A stretch of 41,637 bases of DNA. Origin: Comamonadaceae bacterium (GTDB taxonomy: Bacteria; Pseudomonadota; Gammaproteobacteria; Burkholderiales; Burkholderiaceae_C). The stretch lies in the NCBI GenBank assembly GCA_021298995.1, contig JAJTGB010000014.1:1-41637 (forward strand). The letters are read 5' to 3'. The notes under the pieces were generated by a model, which worked only from the letters and a program-made list of their open reading frames with translations, did no database searches and was not told where the DNA came from. Both the position numbers and the translations under genes were made by a program. Below are positions 1 to 7,010 of this stretch, in pieces. The number at the start of each line of letters is the position of its first letter. Positions within the stretch are counted from its first letter, which is position 1.

Positions 1-567
1 GCTTGATTCTTCGGCACTGGATCGAAATTTGCGGGTTGCCAATGATGGCAGCCAAGCATTCTGGTCTACCCCCAGGGTAGATTCCATGATGCCACGCGTG
101 GTCTTGTTGTTGTTGATGGCATTGACAGCTTGAACCACAATGGGAATGCCAGCCAATGAACCGTGAAAATCTGTGGAGGCGAGCAACTTTTCTGCCGTAC
201 CGACATCACCTTTTTTAAACTTAATGGCCTTGGCGCGCAGCATGGTGTGAGGAAAGTCGAGGTTCCATTCATGCGGCGGCGTGTAGGGGCACTTGGTCAT
301 GTAGCAAAGATCGCACATGAAGCACTGGTCGACTACTTTCCAGTAATCCTTTTTGTCGACGCCGTCGACTTCCATGGTCGAGCTTTCATCGACGAGGTCG
401 AACAAGGTGGGGAAAGAGCCGCACAAGCTGACACAGCGACGGCAACCGTGACAGATGTCAAAAATTCTTTCTAGTTCATTGAAGCAAGATTCTTCGTTGT
501 AAAAATCTGCACCTTGCCAATCTAGGGGATGGCGTGTGGGGGCTTCTAGATTGCCTTCTTTGGCCAT
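1..567 (-). CDS. Fe-S binding protein, HdrD/GlpC-like (3' end outside window)
   Basis: An open frame of 189 codons runs from an ATG at 567 to the left edge without a stop, so the C-terminus is missing. Two cysteine motifs typical of a ferredoxin-type 2x[4Fe-4S] domain are visible: CHGCRRCVSLC near residues 40-50 and CFMCDLCYMTKCP near residues 78-90. This fits the heterodisulfide reductase subunit D / GlpC-like family, in which such a domain precedes CCG cysteine-rich repeats (those would lie outside the window). It follows rubrerythrin on the same strand, a pairing I recall from betaproteobacteria that suggests electron transfer to the diiron protein; that role is inferred. Two hairpins separate the two genes. 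Confidence 0.85.
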   Translation of the reverse strand, partial: MAKEGNLEAPTRHPLDWQGADFYNEESCFNELERIFDICHGCRRCVSLCGSFPTLFDLVDESSTMEVDGVDKKDYWKVVDQCFMCDLCYMTKCPYTPPHEWNLDFPHTMLRAKAIKFKKGDVGTAEKLLASTDFHGSLAGIPIVVQAVNAINNNKTTRGIMESTLGVDQNAWLPSLATRKFRSSAEESS

Positions 568-588
568 GCTACTTCCTCATTCAATTGT

Positions 589-629
589 TAATTTCACAAA
601 CAGTCTGGATCAAACTGTTTGTGAAATTA
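589..629. terminator. Perfect 16-bp inverted repeat between rubrerythrin and Fe-S gene
   Basis: TAATTTCACAAACAGT at 589-604 is exactly mirrored at 614-629, with a 9-base spacer. The stem is long but A/T rich and no clean T-run follows it in the minus (transcript) direction. It could act as an attenuator, an mRNA stabiliser for the upstream rubrerythrin transcript, or a protein-binding palindrome. Confidence 0.6.
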
Positions 630-649
630 CTGCACCCAAAGGTGCAGTA
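628..649. terminator. Second hairpin, 9-bp stem with 4-base loop
   Basis: TACTGCACC (628-636) pairs with GGTGCAGTA (641-649) around a CAAA loop. It lies just downstream of the rubrerythrin stop codon and abuts the larger inverted repeat at 589-629. In the transcript direction the first bases of the larger stem follow, so the two structures overlap by two bases and may compete or stack. Confidence 0.6.
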
Positions 650-664
650 ACTCAGCACATCAAA

Positions 665-1087
665 TCAATCGACCAATTCGGTCAAAGCTTTTTGATAGCG
701 GTTGGCGTGTGAACGCTCAGCCTTGGCGAGTGTCTCAAACCAGTCGGCAATTTCATCGAAGCCTTCATCGCGAGCTGTTTTGGCCATGCCAGGGTACATG
801 TCGGTGTACTCGTGGGTTTCGCCAGCAACTGCAGATGCCAGGTTTTGACGTGTAGAGCCAATGGGCATGCCAGTGGCTGGGTCACCAGATTGCTCGAGGA
901 ACTCTAAGTGGCCGTGCGCATGACCGGTCTCGCCTTCGGCGGTTGAACGGAAGAGCGCTGCGACATCATTTTGTCCTTCAACGTCAGCTTTGTTTGCGAA
1001 ATACAAATAACGACGGTTGGCCTGGGATTCGCCTGCGAAGGCATCTTTCAGGCATTGTTCCGTGCGCGAGCCTTTGAGTGCTGCCAT
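665..1087 (-). CDS. Rubrerythrin, ferritin-like diiron domain only
   Basis: This 140-residue protein belongs to the rubrerythrin family, which reduces hydrogen peroxide at a diiron centre in the cytoplasm. The four-helix iron ligands are visible: E20, the ExxH pair E53/H56, E90/E93, and the ExxH pair E124/H127. The C-terminal rubredoxin domain of classical rubrerythrin (CxxC...CxxC) is absent, so electrons must come from another protein. The Fe-S protein encoded just downstream is the obvious candidate. An AAGGAGATGAACC ribosome binding site precedes the ATG. A palindrome lies about 30 bases upstream of the start. Confidence 0.92.
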   Translation of the reverse strand: MAALKGSRTEQCLKDAFAGESQANRRYLYFANKADVEGQNDVAALFRSTAEGETGHAHGHLEFLEQSGDPATGMPIGSTRQNLASAVAGETHEYTDMYPGMAKTARDEGFDEIADWFETLAKAERSHANRYQKALTELVD

Positions 1088-1116
1088 GGTTCATCTCCTT
1101 AAATTTGAAACAAATG

Positions 1117-1136
1117 CTTTGACCGATTTGTCAAAG
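1117..1136. promoter_or_regulatory. Palindrome CTTTGAC-N6-GTCAAAG upstream of rubrerythrin
   Basis: A perfect 7+7 inverted repeat with a 6-base spacer lies 30-49 bases upstream of the rubrerythrin ATG. On the minus strand it contains a TTGACA that could be a -35 element, and TATAAA lies further upstream. The symmetry suggests a dimeric regulator site, but it does not match the FNR or CRP spacing exactly. Confidence 0.4.
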
Positions 1137-1324
1137 ACTCTCGAACTTTATAGGTCTGCCACTGTGACGTCTAATTGAGTTATTCAATGGCCTTCATTAA
1201 GGCTGGCTATAGACTTAGGGTTTATACCAATTCTTGGTTGCTCTGCCTGTTGCACTTTGGGTCTTCAAAAATTACCCTACTGAAATCCTTTCTTTTTGAC
1301 TTCCAGATAATGGGTAAGTCTCAA

Positions 1325-1834
1325 ATGTCATCAACAAACATGAAAACCTCCCCCATTCCTCAAGCTGTGCTGGGCAACTATGACGGCTCAAGTTGGAGTT
1401 GGCATCTCAAGCGCAACATTTCTATATCGCCTTCTCAGTTGGCTTTGATTTTTGGCGCCTTGGGTCTTGTTTCTTTGATCATTGGCTTTGCTTTTTATTG
1501 GGTCGGGGCATCTCTCATACTGCCTTTTTCTCTGGTTGAAATAGCGGTGTTGCTGGTTGCCTATATTTACAACGCCATTCATGCCAATGACTACGAAACC
1601 CTCACGCTGAATGGCAATGTCATTCAAGTTGAGAGCAAGATTGGTTTGAAGCTGAACCACATGCAGTTTGTGAGCTCCTTAACCCGAGTAGACACTTTGG
1701 ATCACATGAACCAGTTGATTCAACTCAAGCAAGGTCAAAAAGACACTTACTTTGGCCGATATGTGCATGCCAATTTGAGGCCCTTGCTGGCCAAGCAAAT
1801 TTCTTCGCGATTGCTTTCAAACCACAGTTACTGA
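1325..1834 (+). CDS. DUF2244 family membrane protein
   Basis: The protein has two adjacent hydrophobic segments (roughly residues 35-57 and 62-82 from this start) followed by a soluble C-terminal half. The opening SWSWHLKRNISISPSQ, and the later NAIHANDYETLTL, match the pattern of DUF2244, an integral membrane family of unknown function often found near cytochrome c oxidase genes; here no oxidase gene is adjacent. The frame is open back to 1175, but the preceding residues look unlike the family, so the ATG at 1325 is preferred (1310 is also possible). Its stop region overlaps the convergent racemase gene by a few bases. Confidence 0.75.
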   Translation: MSSTNMKTSPIPQAVLGNYDGSSWSWHLKRNISISPSQLALIFGALGLVSLIIGFAFYWVGASLILPFSLVEIAVLLVAYIYNAIHANDYETLTLNGNVIQVESKIGLKLNHMQFVSSLTRVDTLDHMNQLIQLKQGQKDTYFGRYVHANLRPLLAKQISSRLLSNHSY

Positions 1835-2577
1835 GCTGTGAGGGCCTGAATAGCCTCGGGCATGCCTGCCCAGTTGGCAAAGCTGCGATTGACTTTGACA
1901 TCCGTTGGAGGCGCTTGTTGGTGAAGCAAAACTTCTAGGCCCGCCGTGGCACTGTCAATGATGGGCAGCGCCACCAAAGACTGAATCTGCGCGGCATAAC
2001 CAGCCAAGCCAGCGCCACCCAAAACAATGGATTTCACGCCAGACACAGAGGCTTTTTGGCAGGCTGCCTGAAGGCACTCAATGGCCATTTTAGGGTTGGC
2101 CTGAAGCTCTGCGCCGCTGGGAATCACTGTTTCAATGTGCCTTAAGTGCTGTCCATAGCCTAAATTGACGGCCAACCTTTCAAGCATGGGTTTCCAGCGT
2201 TCTCCGCCAGTCACGATGGAGAAGGGGCCATGCACGGCTGCTTGAATGAAGGATGCTTCGGCCAGCCCAGTGACAGGGCAGTCCGACATTTCTCTCAGGG
2301 CAAACAGACCAGGATCGCCAAAGCAGCCAATGAGTACGCCTTTCAAGGGCTCATTGTTTTGGTGCAAATGGTCGGCCCAGGCGCCAATACACGCATGTGC
2401 GGCCACCGCATGACTGGCCTCACAAGCGATGTAGCTTGCGCCAAAGGTGGCAGTGGCAAAAACCAATGCGGCATTTTGTGGCAGCTTGGGTTGCAGCACT
2501 TCTTGAAGCCGCTCTGTGGTCAATCTGTTGGTGTTTGGATTGATCACCAGGTACCTACCGGAAATTTTTTCGTCCAT
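1828..2577 (-). CDS. Asp/Glu/hydantoin racemase family protein
   Basis: This 249-residue protein starts MDEKISGRYLVINPNTN, the usual N-terminus of the family. The frame extends upstream to 2670, but AAGGAT sits 9-14 bases before the ATG at 2577, so that start is chosen. The first catalytic cysteine is present in GCFGDPGL, followed by GLAEAS and the IVTGG segment. The second cysteine position is glycine (LGGAGLAG), so the two-cysteine racemisation mechanism is not complete and the true reaction may differ (racemase, isomerase or decarboxylase). It is divergent from a Bug binding protein, suggesting that both handle the same small carboxylic or amino acid; the substrate is unknown. Confidence 0.8.
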   Translation of the reverse strand: MDEKISGRYLVINPNTNRLTTERLQEVLQPKLPQNAALVFATATFGASYIACEASHAVAAHACIGAWADHLHQNNEPLKGVLIGCFGDPGLFALREMSDCPVTGLAEASFIQAAVHGPFSIVTGGERWKPMLERLAVNLGYGQHLRHIETVIPSGAELQANPKMAIECLQAACQKASVSGVKSIVLGGAGLAGYAAQIQSLVALPIIDSATAGLEVLLHQQAPPTDVKVNRSFANWAGMPEAIQALTAQ

Positions 2578-2774
2578 CAATTTCACATCCTTTGGGCTTG
2601 AATCACTTTTTTGGTGCACGAACAACAAGATTGGTGCTTCGTTGGTTGGCAGCGCGCCATCTTGATGCAAGTCATGTCTTGATACTTGGGCATGGTTTGT
2701 GCTGAAGCAATTTCAGATCCTTCAAACCTGAGATTGATCTTAACTTTTTCAAAATATGACTTCAAGGAGAACTC

Positions 2775-3755
2775 ATGAAGCGTCGTGATTTATTGGCAGT
2801 TGCAGCATCCACAGTAGCAGCCCCTTGGGTCCATGCCCAATCTGGAGCATGGCCAACAAGAGGCCCCATTCGTTTGATCTGCCAATATCCACCAGGTGGC
2901 TTGGTTGACACCGTGGCTCGCTTGTTGGCGCCCCATTTGTCGCAAGCGCTGTCGCAAACGGTGGTTGTCGAAAACAGAGCCGGCGCTGGCGGCCTGATTG
3001 GTACTGAATACGCTTCACGCCAGCCTGCCGATGGCTACACACTGTTGGTCAGCCATGCCTCAGTGCATATTTATGCCACTGCCACACGCCGCTCCATGCC
3101 CTTTGACCCTGTCAACGACTTTACCCACATGGGGATGTTGGTTGAGGCGCCCATGTTGTTGTTGGTTCGTGCCCAATCTCAGTACCAAACCTTGGCGCAA
3201 TATATCAACGCCGCCAAATCCAAGCCAGTTCGCTATGGCACCTCGGGCATTGGTTCGGCCAATCATTTGTATGGCGAGTTGCTCAAAATTGAAGGCCAAG
3301 CCAATGAGCATGATCACGTGCCTTATCAAGGCAGTGCACCCGCCATGCAAGATTTGTTGGGCGGCCAAATTGACAGCGTGTTTGACCCTGTCACAACCAA
3401 CGTCAACCAACTGAAAGCAGGCTCATTGCGCGCTTTGGCTATTTCAACCCCCAACCGCTTGCCAGCCTTGCCCAATATTCCAACCTTTGCTGAATTGGGA
3501 TACAACTCACTCACGGGTTCGCAATGGTTGGGTCTTTCAGCACCCAAAGGTTTGCCAGCGCCCATTGCGCAGCGCATTACGGCTCTCATTCCTGAGTTGC
3601 TGGCAAAGCCTGACGTCATGGCGCGTTTGGAAGAGGTTCAAACTTTGCCTCGCAGAACGCCTGTGGTGGGTGATGAATTTGTCAAGCTCATGCAATCTCA
3701 AATCAACACCTGGACTGCCGTGGCCAAACGCGCCAAAGTTGAGGTGATTGTTTAA
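2775..3755 (+). CDS. Bug/TctC family periplasmic solute-binding protein
   Basis: This 326-residue protein begins with a twin-arginine-like signal (MKRRDLLAVAAS...VHAQ) and carries the Bug fold hallmarks: WPTRGPIRLICQYPPGG, the VENRAGAGGLIGTEY segment, and a VPYQGSAPAMQDLLGGQID stretch. Bug proteins bind carboxylates or related small organics in the periplasm; some serve tripartite tricarboxylate transporters and many are orphans. No TctA or TctB gene is nearby. AAGGAGAACTC precedes the ATG. The divergent racemase-family gene suggests a common substrate. A strong terminator follows. Confidence 0.93.
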   Translation: MKRRDLLAVAASTVAAPWVHAQSGAWPTRGPIRLICQYPPGGLVDTVARLLAPHLSQALSQTVVVENRAGAGGLIGTEYASRQPADGYTLLVSHASVHIYATATRRSMPFDPVNDFTHMGMLVEAPMLLLVRAQSQYQTLAQYINAAKSKPVRYGTSGIGSANHLYGELLKIEGQANEHDHVPYQGSAPAMQDLLGGQIDSVFDPVTTNVNQLKAGSLRALAISTPNRLPALPNIPTFAELGYNSLTGSQWLGLSAPKGLPAPIAQRITALIPELLAKPDVMARLEEVQTLPRRTPVVGDEFVKLMQSQINTWTAVAKRAKVEVIV

Positions 3756-3760
3756 TCCAA

Positions 3761-3782
3761 GTTTGAGCTCTGTTTGAGCTCT
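3761..3782 (+). repeat. 11-bp tandem duplication
   Basis: GTTTGAGCTCT occurs twice in direct succession (3761-3771 and 3772-3782), just after the Bug stop codon. Each copy contains the palindrome GAGCTC. It looks like a small slippage duplication. Confidence 0.8.
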
Positions 3783-3793
3783 GTTATCTGAGG

Positions 3794-3836
3794 GGCGGCA
3801 CTGTCCATGGAGTTGGGCAGTGCCGCTTTTTGTTTT
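3794..3836 (+). terminator. Rho-independent terminator after Bug gene
   Basis: GCGGCACTG (3795-3803) pairs with CAGTGCCGC (3818-3826) and is followed directly by TTTTTGTTTT. The stem is GC-rich and the U-tract is clean, so this should end the Bug transcript. Confidence 0.88.
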
Positions 3837-3871
3837 CGTTAAGATCCCAAAATACTTTACCCACCCGATTT

Positions 3872-4513
3872 ATGACAGAAGTTAACTTTGATCAAATTAC
3901 GAGCTACGAGCGTTACAAGCTCATGGCCAGCCTGATTGTGCCTAGGCCAATTGCCTTGGTGACAAGTTTGGGTGCCAATGGGGTGGTCAATGCGGCGCCA
4001 TTTTCCATGTTCAACATGATCGGAGAAGATCCGCCCATTTTGATGATCAGCATCAACCGTTTGCAAGATGGTCAATTGAAAGACACAGCCGCCAATATTT
4101 TGCACAATGGCGAATTTGTGGTTCATATGTCGGATGAGCCCATGGCGCAAAAGATGCACGCGTGTGGCAAGTCGTTCCCATCGGACGTGAGTGAATTGAC
4201 CGCTGTGGGGCTAACGCCAGGTCCTTCGCACACTGTCAAGCCCCCCAGAATTTTGGAAGCACCCATTGCGTTTGAATGCGTGCTGCATGAAAAACTTGAA
4301 ACGCCCAGTCGCTATGTTTTCATTGGCCGCATTCAGTGGCTTGCTGCACGCGATGGTTTGATCGATACAAAAGCATGGCGCGTGAACCTCAAAGACTACC
4401 GGCCTGTAGCTCGTTTTGGAGCCAGTTTTTATACCCGAACCGATGACCGCTTTGCGATTTCCGACAACGAGGGTGAATTACCGAACGTCAATACGGCCAT
4501 TGATCAAATGTGA
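3872..4513 (+). CDS. Flavin reductase-like, FMN-binding split-barrel protein
   Basis: The 213-residue protein starts MTEVNFDQITSYERYK. It has the signature SLIVPRPIALVTSLGANGVVNAAPFSMF near residues 21-48, typical of the flavin reductase / DIM6-NTAB FMN-binding family. These bind FMN and either reduce it for a monooxygenase or act as NAD(P)H-flavin oxidoreductases in the cytoplasm. An earlier in-frame ATG at 3830 lies inside the preceding terminator and is rejected. No monooxygenase partner is adjacent, so the physiological substrate cannot be named. Confidence 0.85.
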   Translation: MTEVNFDQITSYERYKLMASLIVPRPIALVTSLGANGVVNAAPFSMFNMIGEDPPILMISINRLQDGQLKDTAANILHNGEFVVHMSDEPMAQKMHACGKSFPSDVSELTAVGLTPGPSHTVKPPRILEAPIAFECVLHEKLETPSRYVFIGRIQWLAARDGLIDTKAWRVNLKDYRPVARFGASFYTRTDDRFAISDNEGELPNVNTAIDQM

Positions 4514-4540
4514 TTGAATTAATTGAACTTGCTCTGGTTA

Positions 4541-4566
4541 AATTAATGTTGATCTGACCCCCATTA
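4541..4566 (+). repeat. Dispersed 23-bp repeat, copy A
   Basis: AATGTTGATCTGACCCC, followed by an imperfect CATTA, lies 13 bases before the start codon of the S9 peptidase. The core is shared with copies at 6983, 9992 and 11289. This copy has one extra C in the C-run. Confidence 0.75.
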
Positions 4567-4578
4567 TAAAATTGGGAC

Positions 4579-6462
4579 ATGAAACAAAAAAAGCAAGCCG
4601 GTACTTGGCCTTCACCCTTGTCGGCCAGTTTGTTAGCGCAAGCTGGCAACAGCATCATGTGGACTCAGTCGGTAGGGCACGATTTATGGTGGGATGAGGT
4701 AAGGCCTAGCGAGGGCGGACGGACGCTGGTGGTCAGTCGGGAGCATGGCGATATTTTGAAAGCGCCTTGGAGTGCCAAAAGCCAGGTGCACGAATATGGT
4801 GGCATCAGTTGGCTGGGGTTTATTCGAAATGACCTGCCCATGTTGGCTTTTGTGAACAAGGCAGATCAGCGCATTTACATCACTGAGCCACAAGGCGAGC
4901 CCGCTGCGTTCAGCCCAGAACCGCCCGTTGGCCAAAGCCATCGCTATATCGACATGATTTCGGTGGGTGAAGAAATTTGGTGCATCAGGGAAGTGCACGC
5001 CGAGTCTAGAGTTCACAGAGACTTGGTGGCGGTGGGGCCTCAAGGTTTGCGGTGCCTTGAGTCATCTTCTCATTTCTATGCGCATCCAAGGCTCTCGGCT
5101 GATGGTCGGTATTTGTGTTGGGTGGCATGGGAGCATCCCCAAATGCCGTGGGATGGTACCGAGGTGCGTGTGGCCGATGTGCGAGACGGCAAATTGCACA
5201 ATGTGAGAGTTTTGGCGGGCAATACAAATACTTCTTGCTTGTCACCTGAATGGGGTCCCAACAACCAACTCTATTTCATCAGTGATGCAAGTGGCTGGTG
5301 GAATTTATGGCAAGCAGATTTGACGGGACAATTGAGTCACCTCATTCACGACAATAGCGAATGGGGCTTCCCGCTTTGGCAGTTGGGAATGAGGGCCTTG
5401 TCTGTACTAGAAGACGGTCAAATTTTGTCTGTGCATGGCCCTGTCGATGCTCGAAAAGTGGTGCGAGTCAATCCCCAGACTGGCCAGATGCAAGACTTGC
5501 TTTGCGACTTGACTGATTTCAAACCATCACTCAGTGTTTCTGGTCACATGGCTTATGTTGTTGGTTCCAGTGCCAATGTGGTTTCGCGGCTTATAGAAAT
5601 TGATTTGCGCAGCTGGCAAGTTGCTTCGGTGGTCACCTCAATCAATGCGCCAATCGATGCAGCATTTTTTCCCAAGCCGCATGAAATTAAAGCGGTGCGA
5701 AAAGATGGTCGACAGGTCTTTGCCATTTTGCACGCTGCGCATCATCCACTCTATGAGCCTTCAGAAAAGCCGCCCCTGATGGTGGTGGTGCATGGTGGCC
5801 CTACAGCCAACTCAACGGCTACTTTGTCGATGAAGTATGCCTACTTCACCACACGCGGTATTTCGGTTGTCGATGTGAACTATGGGGGCTCTACGGGCTA
5901 TGGCCGTGAATATCGAAATTTGCTTCGAGGGCAGTGGGGCGTGGTGGATTGTGAAGATGTATTGGCCGTGGTCGACTCGCTCATTGCGCAGGGTGTCTGC
6001 GCGCACAACAAGGTGCTAATTCGGGGCGGCAGTGCAGGGGGCTTCACCGTTTTGAATGCATTGGTCAGCAGCCAACAATTTGCTGCAGGTGCTTCTTACT
6101 ATGGCGTAGCAGACTGCACCACACTGGCCACCGACACCCACGATTTTGAATCGAGGTATTTGGACACCATGATTGGCGCATACCCCGCAGAGAAAGCCTT
6201 GTACATTGAACGCTCTCCCTTGACGCACTTGAGCCGACTAAGCTCGCCTTTGGTTATTTTTCAAGGTTTGGAAGACAAAGTGGTTCCGCCTTCGCAATCT
6301 GAAGCCGTGCGTGACGCCTGTGTGGCCAATGGTCTGAAGCATGCCTATGTTGCCTATGAAGGTGAGGGCCATGGGTTTAGGCAGGCCAGCACCATCGTGT
6401 CTTCGCTGGAAACAGAACTCAGATTTTATGGCGAAGTTTTGGGGTTTGTGCCGCAGGTATAA
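4579..6462 (+). CDS. S9 family prolyl oligopeptidase / acylaminoacyl-peptidase-like
   Basis: This 627-residue protein has an N-terminal beta-propeller-like region (about residues 20-360) and a C-terminal alpha/beta hydrolase domain. The catalytic triad is visible: Ser485 in GGSAGG, Asp566 in GLEDK, and His598 in GEGHGF; an oxyanion VVHGGP motif lies at about 403-408. The family cleaves short peptides, often after proline or an acylated residue. No signal peptide is seen, so it is probably cytoplasmic. A repeat copy lies immediately upstream of the ATG. With the aminopeptidase P encoded 550 bases downstream it suggests peptide recycling. Confidence 0.9.
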   Translation: MKQKKQAGTWPSPLSASLLAQAGNSIMWTQSVGHDLWWDEVRPSEGGRTLVVSREHGDILKAPWSAKSQVHEYGGISWLGFIRNDLPMLAFVNKADQRIYITEPQGEPAAFSPEPPVGQSHRYIDMISVGEEIWCIREVHAESRVHRDLVAVGPQGLRCLESSSHFYAHPRLSADGRYLCWVAWEHPQMPWDGTEVRVADVRDGKLHNVRVLAGNTNTSCLSPEWGPNNQLYFISDASGWWNLWQADLTGQLSHLIHDNSEWGFPLWQLGMRALSVLEDGQILSVHGPVDARKVVRVNPQTGQMQDLLCDLTDFKPSLSVSGHMAYVVGSSANVVSRLIEIDLRSWQVASVVTSINAPIDAAFFPKPHEIKAVRKDGRQVFAILHAAHHPLYEPSEKPPLMVVVHGGPTANSTATLSMKYAYFTTRGISVVDVNYGGSTGYGREYRNLLRGQWGVVDCEDVLAVVDSLIAQGVCAHNKVLIRGGSAGGFTVLNALVSSQQFAAGASYYGVADCTTLATDTHDFESRYLDTMIGAYPAEKALYIERSPLTHLSRLSSPLVIFQGLEDKVVPPSQSEAVRDACVANGLKHAYVAYEGEGHGFRQASTIVSSLETELRFYGEVLGFVPQV

Positions 6463-6512
6463 ACAGCCTGCCTCAAATCACAACAGAGACTTCGCTGCTG
6501 CACTGATCAAAA

Positions 6513-6890
6513 CTATTCAATTTCGGTTAGCCCAACCACAAAGTAGTCTGTGTCACCAAAGCAGGTGGTGGGCAGGCCTTTGTGTTGCTCGTAATTGAGG
6601 GTGACGCGCTTGCCGGCGGCTGCACTGACTTTTTGGGCAATGGCCTCATCTCGCACCGTAAAATGAAACTTTTCTGGCGCAGCACCTGGCATGGCCACCA
6701 AAGAAAGTTCGCCTTCCCAAGTTTTGCAAATCCAGCCTTTGTTGGATACTTTTTGCAGAAAGCCGGCACGCTCACCCGTTGAATAGCTCCAGTTGAGTGC
6801 AATGTAGATGTACAGGGCAAACAGGGCAACTGCGCCTGCAAGGATGAACACGAGGGTTCTGAAAATCTTGGGTGCTTTGGAGGGGGTCAT
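6513..6890 (-). CDS. Conserved Burkholderiales membrane-anchored hypothetical protein
   Basis: The 125-residue protein has one N-terminal transmembrane segment (about residues 10-32) followed by a conserved domain containing YSTGERAGFLQK, GWICKTWEGEL and an HKGLPTTCFGDTDYFV stretch. I recognise this as a conserved protein family of Comamonadaceae, frequently mis-annotated as 6-phosphogluconate dehydrogenase. It has none of the residues of that enzyme. The function is unknown. Two cysteines (in WICKTW and TTCFGD) could form a disulfide if the domain is periplasmic. It is convergent with the S9 peptidase. Confidence 0.75.
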   Translation of the reverse strand: MTPSKAPKIFRTLVFILAGAVALFALYIYIALNWSYSTGERAGFLQKVSNKGWICKTWEGELSLVAMPGAAPEKFHFTVRDEAIAQKVSAAAGKRVTLNYEQHKGLPTTCFGDTDYFVVGLTEIE

Positions 6891-6982
6891 GTTCTTATTT
6901 TAGAGCAGACCATTCAGAATGCCGCAATTTGGCAATTAAAAATAGGTTCCGCATAAATTTGTGTAAAGTGTTGGCAAGAAAA

Positions 6983-7005
6983 TAATGTTGATCTGACCCC
7001 AATTA
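6983..7005 (+). repeat. Dispersed 23-bp repeat, copy B
   Basis: TAATGTTGATCTGACCCCAATTA ends 5 bases before the ATG of the aminopeptidase P gene. It is an exact reverse complement of copy D at 11289-11311. Confidence 0.85.
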
Positions 7006-7010
7006 AATAT

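Noticed and set aside
1117-1136. FNR/CRP box before rubrerythrin
   Set aside because: Half-sites resemble TTGAC/GTCAA, but the spacing does not fit either consensus.
6513-6890. 6-phosphogluconate dehydrogenase label
   Set aside because: The protein is 125 residues with one membrane helix and lacks NADP-binding and catalytic motifs.
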